Shown here piece by piece: positions 1 to 5,403 of a stretch of DNA of 7,684 nucleotides (position 1 is its first letter; each line of letters opens with the position of its first letter). The position numbers were made by a program, and so were the translations under genes. The stretch spans positions 1 through 7,684 of the forward strand of contig JACFNM010000200.1 of NCBI GenBank assembly GCA_019454915.1, read 5' to 3'. Below the pieces are notes generated by a model. That model saw only the letters and a list, made by a program, of their open reading frames with translations. It was not told the origin of the DNA and did not search any database. Source of the DNA: Chitinophagaceae bacterium. GTDB lineage: Bacteria; Bacteroidota; Bacteroidia; Chitinophagales; Chitinophagaceae.

Positions 1-313
1 CCATGATGATCGAAAATTGATGGTGCGGATATCTTTCCTCCAGGTAAGTAATCGTATCAATGGTATAGGAAGGCTTGGGTAGATAAAACTCGATATCGGA
101 TGCCCGCAGGTTTGTTTCTCCTTCAATCGCCAATTTCACCAAATGCAGGCGCTGGTATTCATTTAAAAGCGATTGTGATGTTTTGAAAGGATTCTGTGGC
201 GAAACGATAAACCAAACCTGGTCGAGTGCGGTGTTATTAACCATATAGGATGCGATGATCAAATGGCCATGATGAACAGGATTAAAGGAGCCGAAATACA
301 AACCGACAGTCAT
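1..313 (-). CDS. nadD: Nicotinate-nucleotide adenylyltransferase, N-terminal part (cut by window edge)
   Basis: The enzyme adenylylates nicotinate mononucleotide with ATP to give deamido-NAD, the step before NAD synthetase, in the cytoplasm. Translating the minus strand from the ATG at 313-311 gives about 104 residues without a stop before the window ends, roughly half of the usual length of about 190. Residues 8-17 read GSFNPVHHGH, the nucleotidyltransferase-fold signature GSF(D/N)PxHxGH that binds ATP. The stretch QNPFK at about residues 40-44 and the later SYTIDTITYL segment also fit NadD. The gene follows feoA on the same strand after a 37-bp gap, with no obvious promoter between them, so the two may be co-transcribed. 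No Shine-Dalgarno sequence is evident. The identification is secure; the C-terminus lies outside the window. Confidence 0.93.
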   Translation of the reverse strand, partial: MTVGLYFGSFNPVHHGHLIIASYMVNNTALDQVWFIVSPQNPFKTSQSLLNEYQRLHLVKLAIEGETNLRASDIEFYLPKPSYTIDTITYLEERYPHHQFSIIM

Positions 314-350
314 AATATATAGGAAAATTCAGGTGGTCTTAACTGGCAGG

Positions 351-569
351 CTATTCCACCAGGATGTTTTTCGCTTCATTCAAACGCAGACTCAGATTAT
401 ACCCCGCCACGGAAACGGATATGGGGTCTCCCAACGGCGCCACTTGTTCAATGGTAATGGTCTCTCCGGGAATAAAACCCATTTCCATGAGTTTAAGTAA
501 TAGCTCATCATTTTCCACTTCCCTGATAACTACTTTAATGCCTGGTTTTATTTCAGATAATCGTTTCAT
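351..569 (-). CDS. feoA: FeoA family ferrous iron transport accessory protein
   Basis: This is a 72-residue stand-alone FeoA, a small cytoplasmic SH3-like (beta-barrel) protein that in known systems supports the FeoB ferrous-iron permease. Family features are visible in order: LSEIKPG (residues 4-10), KLMEMGFIPGETI (26-38), APLGDPISV (44-52) and the C-terminal GYNLSLRLNEA (56-66). The reading frame extends upstream to 617, but the ATG at 569 is preferred. It gives the canonical M-x-x-L-S-x-I/L-x-P-G start, and a Bacteroidota -7 box at 607-614 would place the transcript start downstream of the longer start codon. It lies 37 bp upstream of nadD on the same strand and diverges from ybeY. No feoB is adjacent on either side, which is unusual because feoA normally precedes or is fused to feoB. 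Confidence 0.88.
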   Translation of the reverse strand: MKRLSEIKPGIKVVIREVENDELLLKLMEMGFIPGETITIEQVAPLGDPISVSVAGYNLSLRLNEAKNILVE

Positions 570-606
570 CCCAACTATATTTAATTTGCTCCCCGGTAGA
601 GCAGTA

Positions 607-614
607 CAAAAATA
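607..614 (-). promoter_or_regulatory. Candidate -7 promoter box of feoA
   Basis: The minus strand reads TATTTTTG, an exact match to the Bacteroidota -7 consensus TANNTTTG. It lies 37 bp upstream of the feoA ATG at 569, leaving a leader of about 30 nt. No clear TTG/TTTG -33 element is present at the usual 17-23 nt spacing, so this is a half-supported promoter. Confidence 0.45.
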
Positions 615-682
615 CAACCCCTTTTTGGTTTAAATGGACACCATGAGAAGAAGTCTTAACGAATACAGGTAAGATTAAAAAG

Positions 683-700
683 AAATCTATTTATAGATTT
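683..700. repeat. 18-bp perfect inverted repeat overlapping the ybeY -7 box
   Basis: The arms AAATCTAT (683-690) and ATAGATTT (693-700) are perfect reverse complements separated by TT. The right arm covers seven of the eight bases of the ybeY -7 box at 694-701. A dimeric regulator bound here would block the promoter. This is inference; the repeat is AT-rich and could be chance. Confidence 0.4.
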
Positions 701-701
701 G
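694..701 (+). promoter_or_regulatory. Candidate -7 promoter box of ybeY
   Basis: TAGATTTG matches the Bacteroidota -7 consensus TANNTTTG exactly. It lies 45 bp upstream of the chosen ybeY ATG at 747. The longer in-frame start (a TTG at 699) overlaps this box, so a transcript from it could not encode the longer form. No convincing -33 TTG is seen. Confidence 0.42.
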
Positions 702-746
702 CATCGCTTTTCAGCATTTTTGAATCTATTCTATCCATCATTATTA

Positions 747-1190
747 ATGAGTCAGGTCAATTTTCATTTCCTTCATCGGCAGTTTGTTTTAAAGAACAGA
801 AAAGAACTGAAGGTCTTTATCTCAACCATTTTCAAAAAGAAGAAGCGGAACTTAGTACGTCTTCAGGTGATTTTTTGTTCCGACGCCTTTTTATTGGACA
901 TCAATCAACAGTTTTTACAACACGATTACTATACGGACGTAATCACATTCAATCTCGGAGCAGAAGATGGTATTGATGCTGAGATTTATATAAGCATTGA
1001 CCGGGTTAAAGACAACGCCCAGTCCTTAGGGAAAAGTTTCAAAGAGGAAATCCATCGGGTAATTTTTCACGGGGCGCTCCATTTATGCGGCTACAAGGAT
1101 AAGTTAAAAAGAGACGAAGAAGAAATGAGACGTGAAGAAAACCGTTTATTAGACCTATATTTTAATACAAATCAACGCCGTTCCACGTGA
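747..1190 (+). CDS. ybeY: Endoribonuclease YbeY (rRNA maturation factor)
   Basis: YbeY is a cytoplasmic metal-dependent endoribonuclease that acts in 16S rRNA 3'-end maturation and ribosome quality control. The 147-residue product has the usual length. It shows TDVITF at 63-68 (family TDVLSF), the AEIYIS strand at 78-83 and the metal motif HGALHLCGYKD at 108-118. His108 and His112 are present, but the third ligand of the classic HGxLHLxGxDH motif is Asp118 instead of His. As I recall, Bacteroidota YbeY proteins commonly read CGYKD here, so this is a lineage variant and not damage. ATG 747 is preferred over an upstream TTG at 699, which sits in the promoter box and adds 16 residues unlike the family. 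The stop codon overlaps the GTG start of the next gene. Confidence 0.93.
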   Translation: MSQVNFHFLHRQFVLKNRKELKVFISTIFKKKKRNLVRLQVIFCSDAFLLDINQQFLQHDYYTDVITFNLGAEDGIDAEIYISIDRVKDNAQSLGKSFKEEIHRVIFHGALHLCGYKDKLKRDEEEMRREENRLLDLYFNTNQRRST

Positions 1191-1194
1191 AACG
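1179..1194. other. parS-like centromere site 1
   Basis: The 16-mer CGTTCCACGTGAAACG matches the conserved bacterial parS (TGTTNCACGTGAAACA) at every base except the two outermost, which still pair with each other as C/G. ParB binds parS to organise and segregate the newly replicated origin region. The site lies across the ybeY stop/CAP-gene start overlap, and its central CACGTG supplies the GTG start codon of the downstream gene. A second site with the same core lies 679 bp away. Confidence rests on the pair and on their position near mnmG. Confidence 0.7.
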
Positions 1195-1852
1195 TTTCTA
1201 TGTATTTATTATTGCATTCTGTATCAACCACTATTCCTTTTCTCAGGGTTCCATCACTTTAGAAGATAAACCCTTCAATATCACCGTTACGAGAGACACT
1301 TCACTGGAAAATCAGCTTCGATTACTTCCCGAATACACTTCTTTAAGTCATGAAGAAAAAGAAGTCGTCTATTGGGTTAATATTGTCAGAACACAACCCA
1401 GGGAGTTCATCAAAGAGATTGTTCATCCCTTCCTTGAACAATTCCCGGAGGCAAAAAGTTCCTACAGCCAATCCCTGATTAAAGAACTGAATCATCAAAC
1501 TCCATTGCCTGTTCTACTGCCTTCTCCAAGATTACACAGCATAGCCGAAACGCATGCAAAGGATTTAGGCCAAAATCAAATGTCCATCTCCCATCAGTCT
1601 TCCCTCGGAGAAAGTTTCCAGGAACGGATGAATCGGTTTGGCTATTTCGAATGCGTTTCTGAAAATATATACGAGGGTAAAGAAAACGGACTCTTTTCAG
1701 TGCTGTTTCTACTGATTGATGCCGGTGTCAAAAGCCTCGGACATCGAAAGAACATCTTATCGCCTGAGGTAAAATATATTGGTGTTTCCTTCCATCCTAT
1801 CCGCGGCAAAGAAAGATTTTACTATCTCGTGCAAAATTTTTCATGCGATTAA
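1187..1852 (+). CDS. Secreted CAP-domain (SCP/PR-1-like) protein
   Basis: The product has 221 residues and belongs to the CAP superfamily (SCP/PR-1/YkwD-type); the biochemical role of most bacterial members is unknown. A signal peptide is visible: Lys2-Arg3, a hydrophobic stretch to about residue 12, and a probable cleavage near SFS/Q at 17-20. The CAP domain follows from about residue 57. Its features are an EKEVVYWVNIVRTQP helix (58-71), an A-x-x-HA-x-D helix with His123, ISH with His136, ENIYEG with Glu159 and LGHRKNIL with His186. These are the His/Glu residues that line the conserved CAP cavity. The start is the GTG at 1187, overlapping the ybeY stop by three bases, which suggests translational coupling. 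No lipobox or extra cell-wall domain is seen, so it is probably periplasmic or extracellular. It lies between two parS-like sites. Confidence 0.85.
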   Translation: MKRFYVFIIAFCINHYSFSQGSITLEDKPFNITVTRDTSLENQLRLLPEYTSLSHEEKEVVYWVNIVRTQPREFIKEIVHPFLEQFPEAKSSYSQSLIKELNHQTPLPVLLPSPRLHSIAETHAKDLGQNQMSISHQSSLGESFQERMNRFGYFECVSENIYEGKENGLFSVLFLLIDAGVKSLGHRKNILSPEVKYIGVSFHPIRGKERFYYLVQNFSCD

Positions 1853-1857
1853 GCGAT

Positions 1858-1873
1858 GGTTTCACGTGAAACA
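1858..1873. other. parS-like centromere site 2
   Basis: GGTTTCACGTGAAACA matches the canonical parS TGTTTCACGTGAAACA at 15 of 16 bases. The inner 14 bases (1859-1872) form the perfect palindrome GTTTCACGTGAAAC. It lies in the 97-bp gap between the CAP gene and mnmG, 6 bp after the CAP stop codon. CACGTG occurs only twice in the window, both times inside a parS-like sequence. ParB binding is inferred from the strong conservation of this motif across bacterial phyla. Confidence 0.85.
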
Positions 1874-1937
1874 TTGTTGACTTAAATCAACCATCCCAAC
1901 GCTTATATTTTAACTCCGCCTATTTCTTACAGAAATG

Positions 1938-1945
1938 TAATTTTG
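1938..1945 (+). promoter_or_regulatory. Candidate -7 box immediately upstream of mnmG
   Basis: TAATTTTG matches TANNTTTG exactly and ends 5 bp before the mnmG ATG at 1950. Transcription from it would start at or within a few bases of the start codon, giving a leaderless or nearly leaderless mRNA. No TTG/TTTG lies at the standard distance upstream. TATATTTT at 1904-1911 is a one-mismatch alternative that would leave a conventional leader. Confidence 0.38.
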
Positions 1946-1949
1946 CAGG

Positions 1950-3818
1950 ATGTTTTCAAAGTATGATGTAATTGTGGTTGGCGCTGGTCACGCCGGTTGC
2001 GAAGCAGCAGCCGCAGCGGCAAACATGGGAAGTAAAGTACTCCTGGTTACCATGAATTTACAAACCATTGCCCAAATGAGTTGTAACCCGGCTATGGGTG
2101 GAATAGCAAAAGGACAAATCATCCGTGAAATTGATGCACTTGGTGGTTACACCGGTATAGTCACCGATACCACTATGATCCAATACCGGATGCTCAATAA
2201 ATCTAAGGGCCCCGCTATGTGGAGCCCAAGAGCACAAAGCGACAGGATGCTGTTTTCCCAGAAATGGAGAACCATGCTGGAACAAACCCCCAATATTGAT
2301 TTCTACCAGGACATGGTCAAAAACCTGTTGATCAAAGACGATCAATGTATAGGTGTGGTAACGGGCATGGGGCATGAAATTAAATCCTCCTCGGTTGTCC
2401 TCACCAACGGAACCTTTCTCAATGGAATCATACACGTAGGCGAAAAGAAATTTGGCGGCGGCCGCGTTGCGGAAAAGGCGGCCACCGGATTAACCGAACA
2501 ACTCGTAAGCCTCGGCTTCATAAGCGACCGGTTAAAAACCGGTACACCACCCCGGGTAGACGGAAGAAGTCTTGACTATTCAAAAATGGAAGAACAAAAA
2601 GGAGACGACTTCATCCAGGGATTTAGTTTTCTTCCCACGAACAAGATCACACCCAACCAGCAGAAAAGCTGCTGGATAACTTATACCAATCAAACGGTTC
2701 ATGATATCCTTAAAACAGGCTTCGACAGAAGTCCCATGTATACCGGAAGAATAGAAGGAGTGGGTCCCCGGTATTGCCCGAGTATCGAAGATAAAGTAAG
2801 TCGTTTTGCCGACAAGGAACGGCACCAGATCTTTGTTGAACCCGAAGGCTGGAATACCATCGAAATTTATGTCAACGGATTTTCATCTTCGTTGCCCGAA
2901 GAAATACAATACCAGGCGCTGCAACAAATACCTGGCTTTGAAAAGGCAAAAATGTTCCGGCCCGGTTATGCCATCGAGTACGACTATTTTCCACCCACGC
3001 AACTGCTTTATTCGCTCGAAACCAAACTCATTCGAAATTTGTTTTTCGCCGGTCAAATCAACGGAACCACCGGATACGAAGAAGCTGCCTGCCAGGGAAT
3101 CATTGCCGGTATCAATGCGCATTTATCACTCCACCATAAAGAACCCCTCATTCTTAAAAGAAGCGACGCCTATATCGGCGTCCTTATAGACGATCTTATC
3201 AGCAAAGGCACGAAAGAACCCTATCGGATGTTTACAAGCCGCGCTGAATTCAGAACCCTGCTACGCCAGGATAATGCCGATCTCCGTTTAACAGAACTAT
3301 CCCATCGTATAGGATTGGCTACCGAAGAAAGAATGGTTGCTCTTGACAAAAAGAAGGCAGAAATTAATAATATAAATAGTATAATTAATTCAATATCAAT
3401 TGAACCTGAATCAGTTAATCCGTTTTTAACGAATATTTCATCTTCTCCCATTGCTCAAAAACAAAAGCTTAACCAGATTCTGCTCCGCCCATCAGTAAGT
3501 ATCCATCAACTGATATCCGGGATTCCTGTTGTAGAACAACTTCTTCATCCTTATTCCTCAGAAGCTTTACAACAGGCAGAAATACAAACCAAATATCACG
3601 TTTATATAGAAAAAGAAAAGGAACTCGTTGCCAAAATGAACAAATTAGAAGACCTCATCATTCCGGATACGATGAACTACTCCTCAATCAATGCTCTCTC
3701 CACCGAGGCACGACAAAAATTTACCCGAATCAAACCGAAAACACTCGGACAGGCATCCCGCATTTCAGGCGTAAATCCCAGCGATGTACAAATTCTGATG
3801 GTATATATGGGCCGTTAG
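1950..3818 (+). CDS. mnmG: tRNA uridine-5-carboxymethylaminomethyl(34) synthesis enzyme MnmG (GidA)
   Basis: MnmG is the FAD-dependent partner of the GTPase MnmE. The complex installs the (carboxymethyl)aminomethyl group at C5 of wobble uridine 34 in certain tRNAs, using methylenetetrahydrofolate, in the cytoplasm. The 622-residue protein has the family's full length. The N-terminal dinucleotide-binding motif is GAGHAG at 11-16. The hallmark MSCNPAMGGIAKG contains Cys45, and GPRYCPSIEDK contains Cys276; these correspond to the two conserved functional cysteines of E. coli MnmG (Cys47 and Cys277). KTGTPPR, the GTTGYEEAACQG FAD-site segment and the C-terminal LGQASRISGV helix are also intact. 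It sits 97 bp after the CAP gene, behind a parS-like site, and converges on nadA with a 22-bp gap. mnmE is not in the window. mnmG (gidA) is a classic origin-neighbour gene in many bacteria. Confidence 0.98.
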   Translation: MFSKYDVIVVGAGHAGCEAAAAAANMGSKVLLVTMNLQTIAQMSCNPAMGGIAKGQIIREIDALGGYTGIVTDTTMIQYRMLNKSKGPAMWSPRAQSDRMLFSQKWRTMLEQTPNIDFYQDMVKNLLIKDDQCIGVVTGMGHEIKSSSVVLTNGTFLNGIIHVGEKKFGGGRVAEKAATGLTEQLVSLGFISDRLKTGTPPRVDGRSLDYSKMEEQKGDDFIQGFSFLPTNKITPNQQKSCWITYTNQTVHDILKTGFDRSPMYTGRIEGVGPRYCPSIEDKVSRFADKERHQIFVEPEGWNTIEIYVNGFSSSLPEEIQYQALQQIPGFEKAKMFRPGYAIEYDYFPPTQLLYSLETKLIRNLFFAGQINGTTGYEEAACQGIIAGINAHLSLHHKEPLILKRSDAYIGVLIDDLISKGTKEPYRMFTSRAEFRTLLRQDNADLRLTELSHRIGLATEERMVALDKKKAEINNINSIINSISIEPESVNPFLTNISSSPIAQKQKLNQILLRPSVSIHQLISGIPVVEQLLHPYSSEALQQAEIQTKYHVYIEKEKELVAKMNKLEDLIIPDTMNYSSINALSTEARQKFTRIKPKTLGQASRISGVNPSDVQILMVYMGR

Positions 3819-3830
3819 GAGAAAACTCCT
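3817..3830. terminator. Small hairpin between convergent mnmG and nadA (weak terminator candidate)
   Basis: AGGAG (3817-3821) and CTCCT (3826-3830) form a 5-bp stem around an AAAA loop, starting inside the mnmG stop codon. It is the only hairpin in the 22-bp gap between the two convergent genes and could serve both. The stem is short and no T-tract follows on either strand, so the call is weak. Confidence 0.25.
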
Positions 3831-3840
3831 GTAAACCAGC

Positions 3841-4851
3841 TTATAATCCTAACTGGGCACTCATCTCCAGCATCCTTCTGATCGGCCGGAGCGCCGCTAC
3901 ACGCAACTCCTCTTCCATCGTAATTTCCGGCAATTCATATTCCAGGCACAGGTACAGCTTTTCTAACGTGTTCAACTTCATGTGTGGGCAGTTATTACAA
4001 GCACAGCTATTCTCCGGCGGGGCGGGAATAAACACCTTCTCCGGGGAGCGCTTTTCCATCTGGTACAATATCCCCATCTCGGTGGCTACGATAAACTCCT
4101 TCGCCTCGTCCTTCTGGGTAAACTTCAATAACTGTGTTGTAGAACCAATGAAATCCGCCATCTCTAAAATCGTCTCCTCACACTCCGGATGTGCAATTAC
4201 TTTCGCTTCCGGATACCTCACCTTCAGCTTCGTGATCCTCTCCCTACTAAACATCTCATGCACCATACACGATCCGTTCCACAAAACCATCTTCCTCCCT
4301 GACATTTTGTTTATATACGCGCCCAAATTCCGGTCTGGGGCAAAAATGATTTTCTGATCTTGCGGCAAACTATCTACAATTGGTTTTGCATTCGTAGACG
4401 TGCAAATGATATCAGTCAGCGCCTTAATCCCCGCTGAGCAATTAATATACGAAATGACGATGTGATCCGGATGTTCATCTTTAAATTTCTTAAACAGATC
4501 CGGCGGCGCCGAATCAGAAAGCGAGCACCCAGCCTTTAAATCGGGTAACAGCACCTTCTTCCCCGGATTCAGAATCTTTGCCGTTTCCGCCATAAAATGA
4601 ACACCAGCAAAGACAATAATATCCGCTTTAGTCTTTTCCGCCTGCTGGGCCAAACCGAGGCTGTCTCCTATAAAATCAGCTACGTCCTGAATATCAGGCT
4701 CCTGGTAATAATGCGCGAGGATCACCGCATTTTTCTCTTTCTTCAACCGATTAATCTCTTCAAAAAGATCAAGCGCTGGATCAATGTCTACATCCAGGAA
4801 GCCCACTTTCTGAACATTCTCCCTCGCTCTTTCAATGTTCATAACTGACAT
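3841..4851 (-). CDS. nadA: Quinolinate synthase NadA
   Basis: NadA condenses iminoaspartate with dihydroxyacetone phosphate to quinolinate in de novo NAD synthesis, using a [4Fe-4S] cluster. The 336-residue protein shows LAHYYQ (45-50) with the conserved substrate-site residues, GDSLGLA (62-68), [11 protein letters not shown] (84-94), [26 protein letters not shown] (188-199) and HPEC (221-224). The likely cluster ligands are Cys109 (KAGCSLSD), Cys195 (GSCMVHE) and Cys288 (CPHMK), with Cys283 and Cys285 just before the last. The ATG at 4851 is the longest start; an ATG at 4842 (MNIERAR) is an equally plausible alternative three codons in. The usual partners nadB and nadC are not adjacent. It is transcribed leftward out of the 552-bp intergenic region and ends 22 bp from mnmG. 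Confidence 0.97.
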   Translation of the reverse strand: MSVMNIERARENVQKVGFLDVDIDPALDLFEEINRLKKEKNAVILAHYYQEPDIQDVADFIGDSLGLAQQAEKTKADIIVFAGVHFMAETAKILNPGKKVLLPDLKAGCSLSDSAPPDLFKKFKDEHPDHIVISYINCSAGIKALTDIICTSTNAKPIVDSLPQDQKIIFAPDRNLGAYINKMSGRKMVLWNGSCMVHEMFSRERITKLKVRYPEAKVIAHPECEETILEMADFIGSTTQLLKFTQKDEAKEFIVATEMGILYQMEKRSPEKVFIPAPPENSCACNNCPHMKLNTLEKLYLCLEYELPEITMEEELRVAALRPIRRMLEMSAQLGL

Positions 4852-4884
4852 AATATACTATAATAATTATTATTTTATTTAAAA
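4851..4884. other. AT stretch, candidate DNA unwinding element
   Basis: Of 34 bases only one (a C at 4858) is not A or T, and the stretch contains the self-complementary AATAATTATT. It begins at the nadA start codon and forms the left edge of the putative origin region. It may equally be an AT-rich 5' leader of nadA. Confidence 0.35.
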
Positions 4885-4941
4885 GCCCTATTACTATTAG
4901 GCCTGTGAATATGGGGATATTAATTTCCGATAAACCCTTGT

Positions 4942-4949
4942 CAAAGTTA
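4942..4949 (-). promoter_or_regulatory. Candidate -7 promoter box of nadA
   Basis: The minus strand reads TAACTTTG, an exact TANNTTTG match, about 90 bp upstream of the nadA ATG at 4851. The nearest TTTG upstream (CAAA at 4978-4981 on the + strand) is 28 nt away, longer than the usual 17-23 nt, so the -33 element is uncertain. Confidence 0.4.
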
Positions 4950-5025
4950 AAACTATTAGTTTATAAACGTTCATTCACAAACTATTAACACCGGATAGGT
5001 AATATACCATCCACCTTTTGGCTGT

Positions 5026-5034
5026 TTATACACA
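5026..5034 (+). other. DnaA-box-like site
   Basis: TTATACACA is an exact match to the consensus TTATNCACA bound by DnaA. It is the strongest member of the cluster within 4904-5354. Confidence 0.5.
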
Positions 5035-5333
5035 TTGTGCAATTAAAAGAGGCGGGAAAAATTTTACTTCCGGTTCTTTAAAAAGGCATGTTAGCATGAT
5101 GTGGTTAAATTGTCGGTTATAATCGTTTTTCAAGGGAAGGTAATTTCCTGGGATTATCCAAAAAAATATATACTCAGTTCAATCACAGATAAAATTTTTA
5201 AAAAGGTGGTTTTTCAACATAAAATGCGACTAATTAACACAGGATTGTGTAAACCGTTTAATGATTTTATCACCGCAAGGGAAAACGGGTGGAAATATTT
5301 ATTTGAAACCCCGATGACACTGCCTTATATTCG

Positions 5334-5354
5334 TTTTCCACAATTTGTTGATAA
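5334..5354. other. Inverted pair of DnaA-box-like sites next to the ppiD promoter
   Basis: TTTTCCACA (5334-5342, + strand) and TGTTGATAA (5346-5354, minus-strand TTATCAACA) each differ by one base from TTATCCACA. They face each other across 3 bp and overlap the -33 region of the ppiD promoter. If bound, they would couple DnaA occupancy to ppiD transcription; this is inference. Confidence 0.35.
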
Positions 5355-5375
5355 AGCTATATTACCCTATTTTTG
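5344..5375 (+). promoter_or_regulatory. Bacteroidota-type promoter of ppiD
   Basis: TTTG at 5344-5347 and TATTTTTG at 5368-5375 match the -33 and -7 consensus elements (TTTG and TANNTTTG) with a 20-nt spacer, the expected distance. The transcript would start around 5380, leaving a leader of roughly 24 nt before the ATG at 5404. It is the most complete promoter in the window. Confidence 0.7.
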
Positions 5376-5403
5376 CCGTCCATAAAAATATACCTTATAA
5401 TAT

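Larger units (their letters stand above)
4852..5403. other. AT-rich intergenic region; candidate replication origin (oriC)
   Basis: This is the only long gap in the window, between divergently transcribed nadA and ppiD. On inspection it holds one exact TTATNCACA DnaA-box-like site (5026-5034, TTATACACA) and six one-mismatch sites: 4904-4912 (-), 4971-4979 (+), 5100-5108 (-), 5154-5162 (+), 5334-5342 (+) and 5346-5354 (-). A nearly pure A/T stretch at 4851-4884 could act as an unwinding element. Sampled 60-base lines are mostly C>G on the + strand to the left and G>C to the right, as expected for a bidirectional origin. Two parS-like sites and mnmG lie within 4 kb. A 94-codon GTG-started frame (5101-5385) occurs here but looks spurious. 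No dnaA or dnaN is in view. This remains a prediction. Confidence 0.5.

Noticed and set aside
570..617. Longer feoA start at 617
   Set aside because: It lies upstream of the -7 box at 607-614 and adds 16 residues before the canonical FeoA N-terminus.
699..746. Longer ybeY start at TTG 699
   Set aside because: It overlaps the -7 box at 694-701 and adds 16 residues that do not fit the family; the ATG at 747 gives a normal YbeY.
1876..1891. Inverted repeat GTTGA/TCAAC after the CAP gene
   Set aside because: A 5-bp AT-rich stem with a 6-nt loop and no T-tract; likely chance and not a terminator.
4915..4945. Sigma70-like TTGACA and TAATAT with a 16-nt spacer on the minus strand
   Set aside because: Bacteroidota housekeeping promoters do not use this consensus; the TANNTTTG box at 4942-4949 is the more likely nadA element.
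5077..5206. TTTAAAAAGG repeated at 5077 and 5197, 120 bp apart
   Set aside because: A 10-bp A-rich direct repeat is expected by chance in this composition, and no third copy was seen.
5101..5385. 94-codon open frame started by GTG in the nadA-ppiD gap
   Set aside because: The product resembles no family I recognise and has no evident start signals. Its 3' end contains the full ppiD promoter, and it covers several DnaA-box-like sites. It is most likely a chance frame in non-coding DNA.
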